In this document: positions 1-13,546 of the stretch, in pieces | Layout of the letters: every line of letters begins with the position of its first letter | Numbering within the stretch: position 1 is the stretch's first letter | Assembly (NCBI RefSeq): GCF_026745355.1 | Contig: NC_079209.1 | Span: 37,231,077 to 37,295,076 of the forward strand | Direction: 5' to 3' | Length of the DNA: 64,000 bases | Origin: Beta vulgaris subsp. vulgaris | Taxonomy: Eukaryota > Streptophyta > Magnoliopsida > Caryophyllales > Amaranthaceae | Notes under the pieces: generated by a model | Database searches by the model: none | Told to the model about the DNA's origin: nothing | The model's input: the letters and a program-made list of their open reading frames with translations, nothing else | Position numbers and translations under genes: made by a program

Positions 1-8
1 TAAAACTA

Positions 9-896
9 TTAGCGGGCGAGGGAAACATTGGGCCAGGCCCAGTGGGGGGGTTGAAACGGACATAGGCAAGGGGGGGGGATTTTGTGAAGGAGACGGACTG
101 GGCTCAATTTGTGGAGGAGGAGAGATGGGCTCATGATGTGGAGGAGAGGCAGGCGACGAAAGAGGCCGAGAAGGAGAGGTGTTGGGCCGAGGAGATGTAG
201 GTGGGCTAGGTGCAGGAGGGGAATTAGAGAGAGAGGAAGAAATTCATCAATATGAAAGAATGTGGGATCCAGGGGAGTGGAAACAAGATCATGAGGTACA
301 ATATTAACATCAGTAGGAGTAAGAAAGGGAAAGACTTCCTCAAAAAACTTCACATCACACGACACAAAAAACTCCTTTCTGTCAAGATCAAATAACTTCC
401 AACCCTTTTTCCCAAAAGGATACCCAACAAACATGCATTTACGACTCCTACTAGCAAATTTATCCCCTTTAGTTTTGTGATTATGAGCAAAACAAAGACA
501 CCCAAAAACACGAAGGGTATCATAAGCAGGTGTGTAGTGATGAAGAATTTCAAAGGGAGATTTATTGGCTAACAAAGGAGAGGGAGTACGATTAATAAGA
601 TGAGCAGCAGCAAGAATGCTCTCACCCCAAAAATAGATAGGCAAATGAGCATGAAAACGCAAAGCCCTCCCTACATTGAGAATGTGTTGATGTTTGCGCT
701 CCACCCTCCCATTTTGTTGAGGAGGGGCGACACAAGAGGTTTGAAAGAGAATGCCAGAAGCAGCAAAATAGTCAAGTAAACAATTGAATTTTGTGCCATT
801 GTCACTTTGAACAACATTAATGTGTTGGGAAAATTGACGCTCAACCATAGCAACAAAAAGCATGAACATACGAAACACCTCAGTTTTATCATCCAT
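9..896 (-). pseudogene. copia integrase core and linker after an in-frame stop
   Basis: This segment continues the previous one in the same frame, past a TAA at 897-899. It contains the second and third residues of the integrase DDE triad, in VVQSDNGTKF and NGRVERKHQH, then the conserved LRVFGCLCFAHNH and KCMFVGYPFGKKGWKLFD segments. A long Pro/Leu-rich linker follows and ends at a TAA (9-11). In copia elements this linker leads into reverse transcriptase, which would lie beyond the left edge. The single stop splits an otherwise well preserved integrase. Confidence 0.9.
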
Positions 897-2680
897 TTAA
901 TAAACCCAAACAGCACGGGAAAAATCATCAACAATAGTAAAAAAATATCGTGCACCACAAGAAGAGGGATGACGATAAGGGCCCCATAAATCACAATGAA
1001 TTTTCTCAAATACACGACTAGCCTTTTTATCACTCAATGGAAATTTGGCTCTATGATGTTTAGCACGAAAACAGATTTCACATGCTTTATTCAAACTACC
1101 CTTATGATCACAAAGAAAAGGAATCAACTTCACTACACGCTCAGATGGATGACCCAACCGTTGATGCCACAACTCCAAGTCGGCAGAAACGGCATGAATA
1201 GCAATAGGCTGAGTGACAGGGCTCCCACAGAAATAGTATAGTCCATCCTGCCTACGTCCCGTTCCAATCAGCTCCTTCAGATGGTCCTGTATAGCACACA
1301 TAGATGAGTTAAATTGAACAATGCAATTCATATCATGAGATAATTGTGAAACCGAAAGTAAATGCCAGTTAAAGGTGGGAACATATAACACATGGTGAAG
1401 CGTAATAGTGGCAGAAAGACGAACAAATCCAATTAGAGTAGCAATAACAGTATCATCATTAGGAAGACCCACGGGACAAGCAGGAATATCAACCAAATCA
1501 AACAACCAAGATTTCTCACCAGTAACATGATGAGAGGCACCAGTATCAATAATCCAAGAATCAGAGGAAAACATACCATTCAGACGATCCTCAGGAAGAG
1601 GAGAATTACCAAAAAGACCTGCAAGCGCCTTCCATTGATCAGGGGTGAAGAGAGAAGAAGAAGATGCAGGCGTCACAACATTCGAAGGAGGAGTGGCATT
1701 AGCTTTGACAGACCCACGGCCGCGACCCAAAGGCCGAGAGCTCCCTTTGCCGGAGTCCGATTTATCGGGATAGCCAACAATCTCATAACAATTTTCAACG
1801 GCATGACCGTGCTTCTTGCACTTAGAACACGGTACCAAAGACCAACACTTGGTCACATCGTGACCCACTTTGTGACAATGAGTACATAAGGGGCAGTCGG
1901 GTTTGCCACGGCCTCGACCCGCATTAACCGCAAATCCCACCACATCTGGTGGTTTATCCGTAGCACCCACACGAGATAGACGAACTCTTTCGTCCTGAGA
2001 CACAAGCTGGAACGCACGGTCCAGGGACGGTAATGGGTCCATGGACAGAATATTCGTGCGAAGAGGGCTGTAAAAATCTGGATAGAGACCCATTAAAAAT
2101 TCATGTAAAAGTTGGGCATCCCGACGTTGAGCATGCAGTAGATTAGCCGAGCAAGCAGTGCAATATGAACAAGTTATTAAAGGTTCATGTTTGTTTAATT
2201 CTTCCCATAAACAATTAAGTTTTCCATAATAAGTTGAAACATACATTGATTTGCTTTGTTCAATACGTGCAAGAGAGGATTTCAATTGATGAATGCGAGG
2301 ACCGTTAACTAAAGCAAACCTTGTTTGAAGATGCGTCCAAAGCTGAGAAGCAACACGAAATTTAGAAAGAGTTGTTTTTACCTCAGGGTCAACTAGTTCA
2401 TGATCCAAGAAATCAACATGGCTTGAATTGTAGTCCAGTCGGCCATGGTGTAGGGAGGAGAAGGACCGGTGATTGTTCCATCGAGAAAGCCGAATTTGCG
2501 ACGCGCTTCAAGCGCCATCTGAATGTTGGAGGCCCACGCATCATAATTATCGTGGGTTAAGCGAGTAGGGGTGATGAAGTCCCTAGGGCGATCTCCGGTG
2601 TCAAGGAAAAACGGAGATGTGATATTAATGGTGGGCTGAGGTGGTGGTGGTGGCGACGGAATAGATGCGTCGTCCCCCAT
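897..2680 (-). pseudogene. copia gag, protease and start of integrase, frameshifted
   Basis: The frame starts with an ATG at 2680 and an N-terminal Gag segment (LTHDNYDAWASNIQMALEAR). It runs into a stop at 2393; the following Gag sequence (from 2408) is in another frame. The second frame holds the rest of Gag, two CCHC zinc knuckles (CTHCHKVGHDVTKC and CSKCKKHGHAVENC), the aspartic protease motif WIIDTGASHH, the GAG-pre-integrase zinc region (HQRLGHPS ... CEICFRAKHHRAKF), and the first integrase aspartate in IHCDLWGPY. It stops at 897 within the integrase core. The domain order is characteristic of copia; no host function is implied. Confidence 0.9.
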
Positions 2681-2720
2681 GACAGCCGAAAAGAAAAGAG
2701 ATAGAGAGAAAAAAATTAGA

Positions 2721-2735
2721 GAGGCTCCGATACCA
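2721..2735 (-). other. Primer-binding site, initiator Met-tRNA type
   Basis: The minus strand reads TGGTATCGGAGCCTC directly next to the LTR. It matches the common plant site TGGTATCAGAGCC, complementary to the 3' end of initiator methionine tRNA, with one mismatch. It fixes the LTR boundary and the direction of the element. Confidence 0.85.
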
Positions 2736-2864
2736 TGTAGAATTAGGGTAAAGTGCTTGCCTTCTCATTAATGATTGTCACAATATATATAATACACAAT
2801 TTTAGGAAACCCTAACAAATATAGCAAGCTAATGATATACAACTTCCTAAATATATTCTCTACA
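2736..2864 (-). repeat. 5' LTR of the copia element
   Basis: On the minus strand it begins TGTAGAGAATAT and ends AATTCTACA, so it has TG...CA ends with a short inverted repeat (TGTAGA/TCTACA). At 129 bp it is short for a copia LTR. The primer-binding site starts at the next base. The partner LTR is outside the window, so age and target duplication cannot be judged. Confidence 0.8.
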
Positions 2865-3791
2865 CCTTTATTAATAGGGGGAGAGAAACACTTATGTAAG
2901 AAGCAGATTTATAAAACTGATATGTCATTCATTCTTTAAAACATTGCTGCATGTTGACTGTAATTTTTGCTAACACATAACTTTGACCATTATATCTTAT
3001 AATACTTGCTCCGTTCTAAAATGAGTGTAAGATGCAGGATGGGGGACATAAGAATCAAGAGGTACTCATATGATTAAATAGATAGAGATAGCTCAATATC
3101 AAATAACATAATGTTACATTTACTTAGAAACTTAAGAAAAATGACAAGTATTACATTTATCTTAGTAAGGAAGAAGGATTACTTAAAATTATAGAAGGTT
3201 TATGTTTTGCAAATACAAATTAAATGACATTATACATAATACCTTTGGTTTTCTATAATACATTCAGATTTTTAGAAAGCATTGTATAGTCAATATCTTA
3301 AATAAGGGAAATACAAAAAAACATCAAGAGCCCCTGCCAAACTAATTACTAAGATAACATGAAAAAAAAATAACTAAACCTAATATCAACTTATCTTATA
3401 ACTAAAAATAAGAACAAAAGACATTTTGAATTAATTGAGAGCAAAATCATCATTATTGGAGTTAGAAATACCACTAGACTGCTCAATGCAAAAACAAGTT
3501 ACTGCCAAATACAAAGCAAAGAAATAGACAAATCTGCAAAACAAAGATATGAACAAGTGGTGGGATTTAAACAAGAATGCACGGACTGTCACCTAACCTA
3601 TCTTATATAGTTGATCGGCTCATCTAAGCACTCTTTAGTTATTATGTTTCCGTTAGAAACTATTTGTAGATATTTTGGATCAAGGAAGGATCGTGGCCAG
3701 AGTCCCCTCGATCCGCCACTGTGCATGAGGGAGGCAAAATAAAAGATACGAAAAAATTTATGATATTATATTTGAAGGGATTACATGAAGT
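2865..3791. other. AT-rich spacer without a recognisable gene
   Basis: No supported coding sequence on either strand. A short CTCCGTTCTAAAATGAG near 3009 resembles a Stowaway terminal inverted repeat, but no partner end was found nearby. Confidence 0.5.
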
Positions 3792-3811
3792 AATTAGAGG
3801 ACAACAATGTG

Positions 3812-3945
3812 TTGAACCAAAGGAGAATCAAGATTGGCCTAGTTGTTGTAAGACCTTCCTTCCACCCCTGTGACAGAGGTTCAATTCTCATCCCTTGCAA
3901 GAAAGATCCCCAATTTCCTCCTTCCTTGCAAGGAAATTCTCCTAA
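3812..3945 (+). mobile_element. SINE-like insertion flanked by a 20-bp target duplication
   Basis: A 134-bp insert carries an A-box-like GGCCTAGTTG near 3836 and a B-box-like GGTTCAATTC near 3879, spaced as in the RNA polymerase III promoter of tRNA-derived SINEs. It is bracketed by two near-identical 20-bp copies (AATTAGAGGACAACAATGTG at 3792-3811 and the same with one change at 3946-3965). Long target duplications are typical of LINE-driven insertion. No clear poly(A) or poly(T) tail is seen, so the family is uncertain. Confidence 0.5.
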
Positions 3946-3965
3946 AATTAGAGGGCAACAATGTG

Positions 3966-5023
3966 GCTTAATGCATATGTTTGAAGATTTACTAGTTTGT
4001 TGATGCATCTATTTTTGTGTGTAAATGATGTCAAAAAACGTAAGGGCTTTTTTCAAGAGAAGGAAATTCTACCATGGATATCACCAAGACATGGGAACAT
4101 CCATTATGCACTACCACATGACATGAACGCCCCATTCCTCGGAAAGTAGATCGTGCAAGGTATGTTAAATTTGCCATCCTAAATGATTTATGTGCTTCTA
4201 ATGACATTTTTTTCACATGTCGCATACTTTTCACATAAGCAAAAATGTGAAATGTGCAAATATAAAATGTACAAAACATCTCCGGAAGTACTATAAAGGC
4301 TTTGTACGTGATTGAATTATATGCAGAATTAAAGAATTGGCTATTGCATTAAAAAAAAAAAAAAAACCAAATTCGGGTGTAAACATAAATTACTTTATAA
4401 CACATTCTGTAATTCCCTAATATGAATTTGGTTGGAGTAGTCAAATAATATCCCACTGGCTAGTGACTACTAGGCCACTGATTGTAAACATAAATGCACA
4501 TTTTCAAAGAAGCCATTTAAAATGAGGAAAATGCACATTTTTCAAAAGCAGCCACTTGCCAAAAACAAACATTTCCCGAAAGTCCAAGGGATGACGAGAG
4601 AGAAAACGGGAAGTAGAAAAAAAAGACTTATATCGTGAAGAGAGATAATAAAACACTTTAACCATATTTAAAAGTGTGGCGGTTACTTTGCAACTTTCCA
4701 GGAGAGAAATGTGTTGAATCTTTTAGAAAGGGGAAGTAGATAGGGAAGAAAGAAAGTCCACAGGAAACAGTAGATCAATGCGTTGGGAAAACTGGGTAGA
4801 TCAACCTCAGGTATCGCTATGTTACATGGTTGGGAAGTGAGCTTCATATTCAAGTTTTTTTACAAATAACATCAGCGTATACATATGTTACAACTTTACA
4901 ATTCACGGACTCATCAGGACTCAGTAGTCCACACAAAGATCGGAGGCAACTCACAAGACAGAGCAATAACTGAAAAACGAACTACAGCAACCTAAGAAAA
5001 TGAAGAATGCATCTCTTGCTGAA
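3966..5023. other. Spacer downstream of VPS3
   Basis: The region between the SINE-like insert and the VPS3 stop codon (transcribed leftwards) should contain the VPS3 3' UTR and polyadenylation site; I could not fix the site. It holds a short A-tract near 4351 and no supported gene. Confidence 0.4.
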
Positions 5024-5116
5024 CTACCTGGAGACGAGCCAACCAGGTTTAATCAATGGATCCTTCTTGAAATTTCGACGTGCTACAGAAGTAGATTCCC
5101 CAAGGCGGCGGAAACA
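5024..5116 (-). CDS. VPS3: VPS3 exon 14 (stop codon)
   Basis: 93 bp. Acceptor TTCTATGCAG. Starts [19 protein letters not shown] and ends [10 protein letters not shown] followed by TAG at 5024-5026. The tail is typical of plant VPS3. Confidence 0.94.
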   Translation of the reverse strand, partial: CFRRLGESTSVARRNFKKDPLIKPGWLVSR

Positions 5117-5415
5117 CTGCATAGAAAATGAGAGAAATTGGAAGCCAGCTTTAGTAACTACCAAAGTATATGTAACCGATAATTGGCAACATTTTTCACA
5201 TGTATGGAAAGAACAGCTGAAAATATGCATGAAAAACATGGCAATTCAGCAAACACTAACTAGTCGCAGTTGCCGGTTACCACTAAAGGGGGTAATCCCG
5301 TTCTAAAAGCTGAAAGGTACATCTATTTTCTTTTTGGTAGGAGCAGCTGAAAGGTACATCATAGTGTGGTGTCTAAGTGAGATCTGGTGTCATTTAATTT
5401 AGCAGTATCTTTGAA

Positions 5416-5472
<57 letters not shown>

Positions 5473-8400
5473 CATTACAACATAGTTTCTCCATCCTAAA
5501 CATTCGCCATAAGCTGGAAGATTGAACATCAGTAGAAAAAAGAAAGGGTCAATAGAAAAGGCTTGGAGAGGGAGGACTTGCAGGCATCTGTAGGCAGCCT
5601 CTTCTTCTTTAAGGAATGGTACTTCAGACATGACGATATATTTTCAGCCTCTGTTATATTTCAGTTATGAAATAAGTAACAACAAAAACTCAATTATGGA
5701 GTATGTCGCTGTATACAGCCTTGTCTCTTCCTAGTAAGATTATAGGGAAGGATGGTTCTTAAAGGCCTGAAGCGTTAGCCATATAAAAGTATAGATCCAA
5801 AGCCCAATAGAAGTGCAGCTTTTAACAAAGTTAGCCCTACAAACTACAGAGTTCAAAAATAATTTATTTATCTAAATGCCAATAAACGAGGAAAAATAAA
5901 AGAAAAGGAAAACAAAAGCTCGAGATTTCATAATTTGGTTTCGTCTACATGACGTATGGACAAGTAGAACCAACCTTGAGGTTAAAATACTGTAATCCTT
6001 ACAGCTACCTTCTCCCAAAGTCGCTCATTGCTAGGAATTCAAACAACAATCAAAGAATAGGGCTAGGGATAGTAAGTTGTACCGATGTCTTCAGTGTAAA
6101 CTGTAAAGGAACCAATTACAACTCACTCTCTCAAGAGGGTGAGACTGTCCCAATACTTTGTCTTACCACACAATACTCCACATTTTCACCTCTCTTTACA
6201 TATATTTATACGAGAAGCTAGCTTGCTCTTTACTACATAATAGACTCAATAGCTAATTACAACTATAGCCTCAGATTATAAATAACTCTAACATCACAGC
6301 ATCTTTCTGGTATTTTATTGCAATTACAGATTAGTCCTTAGGTGATCTCCTGGCATAAGTGATTAGGATAGGGTCCCTCTGTTGACCCTTTGTATTACTG
6401 ATAGAGAGCCAATTCTCAGCATGGCGCTGTATAGAGAGCCAAATAGTGTGAACAGTATTGGTAATCCCAAAGCTCACAAATATGCTCATTTTCAATCATA
6501 AATCCACCATAATCAACTTCTAGAACCAACTCAACCACTGCATGTAAGCAACTATTTCAACTTATATCTGAGCCACAGATCTAATTTGTATCCCCTTCTG
6601 CAACTTTCCTGTGAAGAAATAAGATATATATATACCATGATGTCCCACGGGGTTTGTCACGTATGCAAAAAGAGACAGTGAGGAGAGGGGAAGAACACCC
6701 ATCAGATCCTCTAGCTAATGGATCACAATTTATCTATGAAATGCACATAACTCATTCAAAATCACAGCGGACAGCGAAGTGCTTTCTAGTTGCTACTGCA
6801 CTCGAAAGATCCCTTTAACATGTATCACTAGAATTCTATGATAGAAAAGATACAACACCAGCTAGATATTTAAATATTGGGCACGTATTAGTATGTTGGT
6901 AAAGCTCGTGTTGTTACTTTGCCACTAGGGAGCAAGCTTTTGGGTAGAGCCATCCTATGGGGAAACAGAGGGAGCTTCTTCCAAGCTTAAGTGGTTTTCT
7001 AGGGTACACTACATACTCATAAGCTGTAATGAACTGCCATGGCTAATGCAAGATTATACAGTGATCAAGGACCGAAAATGGAGTTAGATTAATAAAGAAA
7101 ATTACATAAACTAAGGATAATTTTTAAAGCATACGAGCGGCTCTCCCAAGAAAACTAAAATACCCATAAAAATTTCAGCACAATCTCTCTCCAAAATGTC
7201 CTATATATAGCAATTTTTTCTGCAATAACTCTGTAGCTTATTCCTCAAGCTAGCCTCTAACTTAATCATAATGCAATACCAGGAACTTTTTGGTACAAGC
7301 ATCACACTACGTGGCAATAAAACCCTCTAAACGTTCAGATTATCCCAAACTTCTTTGCTAGTGGTAGCGTTTGAAATCTTGACAAATGTCTCTCGATCTA
7401 ATCCTGCATATATCAGAAACAATGCATTTTGATCTTTCTTCATAATTTACTTTAACTCATCCTTGTGTGCTGGTGCGTATAAGGCTTTTACCTCATCAGA
7501 CGGTTTTTCGAAACCATCACTGACAGCGTCCCACAAATCTTGGGAACCAAGTAGAGCTTTCATTTTAATGCACCAATCTTCATATTGGTCTTTGGATAAT
7601 TGGGGATTTGGGGTACTGCTGGTTGAACAAAGTTGGTAGACATTTACCCTCAAAAAAAAAAAAGTTGGTAGACATTTTGAAATATTTAAAATAACGTGGC
7701 TCTGGTACCAAATGTAGGAGTTACAATTTACAAATTTCTAACTCAAATAATTATAAGAACTATATTAAGGAGAAACTGATATGGGTTACAACCCAAGAAT
7801 ATATTTTTCTTGTATATATCTTTCAAATATAAAACTTCTCCCACTTATGTCTCTCCTTTCTTTGTTTCTCTCTTGTTCTTTCTTTTCTTCTACTTTCTTA
7901 TTACAATGAAATAACAATTCTACATATATATAACTTATGATTTACTAAACAAATAAAGCATTAAACTAATTCTCATTTTAAACCATTATCTAATTTAAAC
8001 AAAAGTTATTAAAAGTAAATTAATTATAGTAATGCTAAATTAAAGTTTGATTTTCAACTGGGGGCACTACCTTCTATGACATTTTTGTGGCAAGGTAAAG
8101 TACCACCCAACGGATTCCAATTAGCTGACCAAATTTTACTAGCGATAACTTTTTATCTCTTCCCTTTGCTCCCCCTCTCCCACCCTTTTTCCTTTATTTT
8201 ATATTATTCCAGTTCACTAGACTTCCTTGGTCTGGCGGCCGGTATTTCAGTTGCAGTAGCCATTGGCTCATTGCAGCTTGCAACAATACACACCACCAAG
8301 ACTGCAGTATGAAGCTGGATGTTATGCTCTCTCATCAATCTATTTTTTTAAAATTGCTAAAAGAGACATGAAAAAACAAAGAGAAACTGGACAGAAAAAA

Positions 8401-11400
8401 AGACCCAAGGAGAACTACAAGTGAACACCAGTCAATATGGTGAACTAGCTAAATCCCACTAGTACTTTCGTGCCAAAAAGTGACATAAGAGGTTGTTTCT
8501 GATTCTTCTAAATTTGCTTGCTTTGCCGACCTACTGGCGAATCATGGTCACATGTTTTCCTTCACTGCGGGTTGGCATGTCATCTATGGAGGACACATTT
8601 TGCGGTGCATAAAGAGGACTGTGAAAGTCCTTTGAACATTAAAGATTGGTTACAGATTCGTTTGTGTGGAGTTTGGAAGGTCAAGGGTAAAAGATTGTTG
8701 CAGAGAATGCTTTGATGGCTATTGTATGGACCAATCGCCTGAAACGAAATGGCAGAAGTTTTAATGGAGTTGCGTGTTCCTGTGATAGTTTATGGGATAA
8801 AAGTAACTCTGTTAGCGTCAGTATGGATTATGGACAAAGGCAGCCAAGTTTTTTAGATTTCATACTACTGGTGAGATACAAAAGAGTTGGGTAAATTTGT
8901 AAATAAATCTTGTTAGTTGTTTCTTCTAGACACCTTGTACTCCTGCTGTTGCCCTTTCTATGAAGTTCTAATCTATAACTTTTTCTTCTAAAGAAAAATT
9001 ACTGATAAGGATGTAGTCTCACAAATTTCCTATAAGTAATATTTCTGCCAGAATGGAGTAGAAGTGCCGCTGCAATATGTTTTACCCAAATATACCCACC
9101 GAAAGAGCAAAAAGCAGACAATACAATTATACAAATATACGTAGATTAACCCACTGGATATCTCACCAAATATTGATATACCAACCTTGTAACAGACGAT
9201 AGAATCATCAGGATACATTGCAAATAGCTTCGTTCCGAGACGAGCATGGCAAGAATCACATAAGCTCTCATCATTAATTTGCACATTTCGTGCTCTCTCC
9301 TCAAGTCTTGCAAGACTAGCATCAACATCCACTGAGCGTGAAAGACTATGCACAATCTGGAAACAAAATCGTCAGTTCAGATTTGTCAAAAACTTATAAG
9401 AGATTTATCCATAGATAAAGATAATTGATAAAGTGAAAATAAAATCTGCAAGACTACCTCCGGATTTTATTTGTTAAGTCTCATTTGGAACGAGCACAAT
9501 CTCCAATAAACATATTTGACCATTAACATCTTTAGTACGGTTATATAGGTATTTGGAAATTTTGACATAAATGATCCCAACATTCATTCACCTGTTTCCA
9601 AAATTAATCCCAACTTTTGATATTTTGGAATAATCCCAAGTTGGGGACCTTCTCTAAATAATCCAAACTTCTAATTTTCCAATATGATGTAGGCCCAAAA
9701 TGGATCACAATGGCAAGAAATACAACTGTTTGGATTATATTGAGAAAGCTAACGCAAAACATAGGACAACTCTTTAGTAATTCAAAGTTGGTATTTAATT
9801 GTGAAGATGGGTGAAAGTTGAGATTATTCATGTCAATATTTCCTAAAACTTAACGAAGCTAATGACTCTACGTGCCTACTTTTTTATACATAAATTACCT
9901 AGTACGGTCAACGAGAAAGTTTGACTCTTCAAAGGCAAATGCAAATTACAAAAAAATGATTTAGTACAATATAAGCAAGCAATGTTTAGTACAAGAATAC
10001 CCGAAAATAGATGCAAAAGGTTCAGTCTAATGTGAATGTCAAGGGTGGACCTAATAGCTACATGAAAGCTGCTTTAGACCCTTAAATGAACAATGTCAAA
10101 ATTTGAACCAGTCCAATATAATCAAAAGCTAAAGAAGATCTCTCTGCAACTTTCTTAAAACGACCTTGCTAACAAATGCAGGTTTTAGAAACCAATATGG
10201 ATCCTCAGTTAAACACCTTTTTAATCAAGTAGATAAATACACATCACATACCTCTCTCGCACCAAGGAACGTAAAATGTTCAAAATATTGTATGAACTAA
10301 GGCTACAACACAATACCAAGAAAAATGCCAAAAGGAAATCGGAAATTCGTTATGGGACGAAGGGAGTATCTTAACGGATTAGAAAGCATTACATTATGAA
10401 ACTCCTGAGTCTTGGTTCTGTTTTTATATATCTAACCTAACTTGTTTTCTTTTTATGTTCTTAATCTAGTTTCGATGTACTTAGCATGTAACATAGCTCA
10501 GATAGGCCTCGAACATGCACAGAAACACAATCACACACTAGTGGTAGGTCACAAGGTCTATCATGGCCCATTAGAATATTAGATATGCTAATAGATCAAG
10601 TAGGATCCAGACTAGATCAGGTCCAAATACATACTACCTCCGTTTCATATTAATAGTTATACTTACACTTTTCACACATGTCGATGCACTACTTTGAGCT
10701 TTTATATCTCTAACTTTGTATTTGTAAAAAATATAAAAAGTCGATATTCAAAAACTACATATCGAGACGAATCAAACAAGACCCCACATGACTATATTTT
10801 CTCTTAACCATAACTCACAAATGATAGTCAAAGGGAAATTTGTGAATAGTGTCAAAAGTGAAAGTGTAACTATTAATATGAAACGGAGGTAGTATACAAC
10901 TGTGAGCAAGTGTTCACGCACGCACACACTTGTGTGTCTGGACGCAAGCACACACTCATACTTACAAGAGTGAGTAAGTGTGTGTGTGTGTGTGTGTGTG
11001 CGGGCGCGCACGTCTGCGTGTGTTATTACGTCTATGGGCATAGTATCTCAATTCTCAAAGACTAGCGTTTAAGACAACCCTGCATCTTTGCGTTCATGCA
11101 TCTCGCTAATTTCACAAGTAAGAAAATGCATATGCATACGTGGGTACATGGGGTGAGAATGTGCATCTTTATATGAAACTGTGCAAGTAATTCATCTTTT
11201 TATAATTGCAATCCTTTTACTTTTGCAATATTAATGAACTAACTTTGAGTCTTTGACCAAAAACTTTTTTGCTAATATACTTCCCCCATATCACAATAGT
11301 TGCTGCATTTCTGATTGGAACAGTCATTAAGAAAGAGCTAAGAGAATGTTTAAATGATTATTTTACCCTCTTCCCCCGTGTGTGCATGCAAACACAAAGT

Positions 11401-13479
11401 CAAACTTGACCACCCATTGCCACATCACCCAACCACCATCATCATTCCACCAGTCCCCCGCCCTCATCAACGGAGGCCACCAGCAACAAAACTTGGCAGC
11501 CACAATACCCCAACAGTCAATGTCAACCACCATCTCACCATCAACCATCTATCATCGTCTGCTTCGCTAACCAAATATATTTTCCCTCCTAACCTCTCGC
11601 TTACATTGTCCACATACTCACCGCCGCCACCTTCAAACAAAATCGAATGGCACCACAGCAGACCCTAGAGCAGCAGGTGGTATCTATTGAGACTTGAGAG
11701 GAGCAAGAAGAGAGAAAATAAAGATGAAAAAGAAGCAGAAAAAGGTTCTTGCAAGATTTGGGGATGTAGGAGGAGCTTGGACTTGCGCTACAACCGGCAT
11801 TCACCATGGTGACAAAACAAGGACGTATCGTATCGTCCGTGTCCTAAAAGTTCTCAAATTTACCGAACCTATACTACTTGCATCATAAAGGTATAAAAAA
11901 ACCGCGTTTTAGGCAGGTTCAAGGGTTATCTCTTGGTCTGAGCCGATATTTGGCGGTACTACAACTGCATTATCCCATACACGCATCAATGTGACCATTA
12001 CTGTGATCGTGATTCGAACTATGGCGTTCACACATATAGATGAATTTACATATTTCAAAAGCATAGTGTAAGTTTAAAGGTGAAAGTGGGAAGAGGTTGG
12101 CGTCCGGGTTGATTTGAGATAAAGTGAAGATTGCCATTGAAAAAAGTGAGGTTACCATTAGTGAATTTAGAAAAAGAAAAACAAGAACATTAATTGCCAA
12201 GCTGTTTCCAACTAAATTAGCATTTCCTAGCAGTTGCACAAATATTTCCACGCATTATCACAGGACCATTTGCTGGGTGATGCAACTACAATAACTAACA
12301 AATACATCAAGGTGAATGCATTCCTGTAACAGTTCAAACCTTTCACTTCCGTCTGAAATATTGAAATCATGCTTACAGAAGTGGAGAAAACATACTTTTC
12401 CTTGATGATAATGATGAAGTCGAGCTCTTAGCATTCTTAATATAATTTCTGACGCAAGTTGGAGGGGAATATCTGGTGACAGTCTCTGCACGAGTATCAC
12501 GACATTTTAAAGATTGGATCAGTTTGCATGTTCAAATTCCCAGCATTTGATTTTGCTTTGGGGAAAGGGAAGTCCTGGTCAAATACCTCTAGGACTTGCA
12601 GAGGATCAAGTGATTCTCCATGGTTATGAAGCAGGCGAACGGCTGCATTAAACATCGGCTCCTTGCCATTCTGAGGATCTAAATACATATCAAGCAACCT
12701 GATGTCATTACAGACAAATCCCGTTAGAGAAAATCATACAACTCTATGGGACATACTCTAATAGACAAATTCAACAGCAGTAAAATCTATGAAAAACTGA
12801 CTGCATATAGGCGTCTGGTCTCCCAAGCTCAACACAATATTGTTCAGCAGCTTCACTGTCTTCCAGCTTCCTGATAACCATTAGCTGCAAAGTATTAGTC
12901 GCCAGGCCGTGGAATATCTAGAAAAATTAAAAAGAATTTCCTAGGAAAATATTGTATGAAACTGTAAACAAGCACCATATGTAAAATGCTCCACATGATG
13001 TCAATCAGACAAAACAAAAGACACATAGTGAGCACCTTTGCTGTCCAAGTTATACAAGTGTCTATTTAAAACAAAAGGTATTGCGGTCTCTACCCGCCAA
13101 AATTATTCAATAAAGTGCGTACAATTAATTTACAAAACATCTCCCCCCCCCCCCCTCCCCCACTGATCTATACACCCCAATTTCCAAGACCAAGAAATAC
13201 CACTTAATCACAACCTCATACACGATGCCGATCTAAAGACCAAAAGATGGGATTCACTCATTGCAGATCATCAACAGTTACCAAAAACCTCTTTTCCAAT
13301 CGCTTAAGAAAATGTAGCTCCATCAGGATAGAGGATTTCTGATATTCACATTTCTTCCATCAATGAAGATGTGCACAGCCATGAGGGTTTGATGCATTGG
13401 TTAAAATGTGCAATCAGGATGCCCAACAATGAGCCGATAAAAATCCATACTCTCCAATTTCCTCCAAAATTATCATAGT

Positions 13480-13546
<67 letters not shown>

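Larger units (their letters stand above)
9..2864 (-). mobile_element. Ty1/copia LTR retrotransposon, 5' half, broken
   Basis: Read on the minus strand, the order is LTR, primer-binding site, gag, protease, integrase: the copia order, with integrase ahead of reverse transcriptase. The reverse transcriptase, RNase H and 3' LTR lie left of the window. The coding frame is broken three times: a frameshift near 2393-2408, an in-frame TAA at 897-899 inside integrase, and a TAA at 9-11 in the proline-rich linker after integrase. The element is therefore non-autonomous as it stands. It lies downstream of VPS3 and in the same orientation. Confidence 0.93.
5117..9185 (-). other. VPS3 intron 13, 4.1 kb
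   Basis: Contains the (TA)n tract at 5419-5472, a copia LTR plus gag fragment (7323-7924) and a LINE 3' fragment (8500-8998). No supported gene in the remainder. Confidence 0.85.
9357..12395 (-). other. VPS3 intron 12, 3.0 kb
   Basis: Holds two MITEs (9553-9845 and 10634-10892), a GT/CA-rich tract (about 10900-11030) and a C-rich, His/Pro-coding-looking stretch (11350-11670) that I do not regard as a gene. Confidence 0.85.

Noticed and set aside
11354..11668. 104-codon His/Pro-rich frame in intron 12
   Set aside because: C-rich low-complexity composition, overlapping open frames on both strands, no domain.
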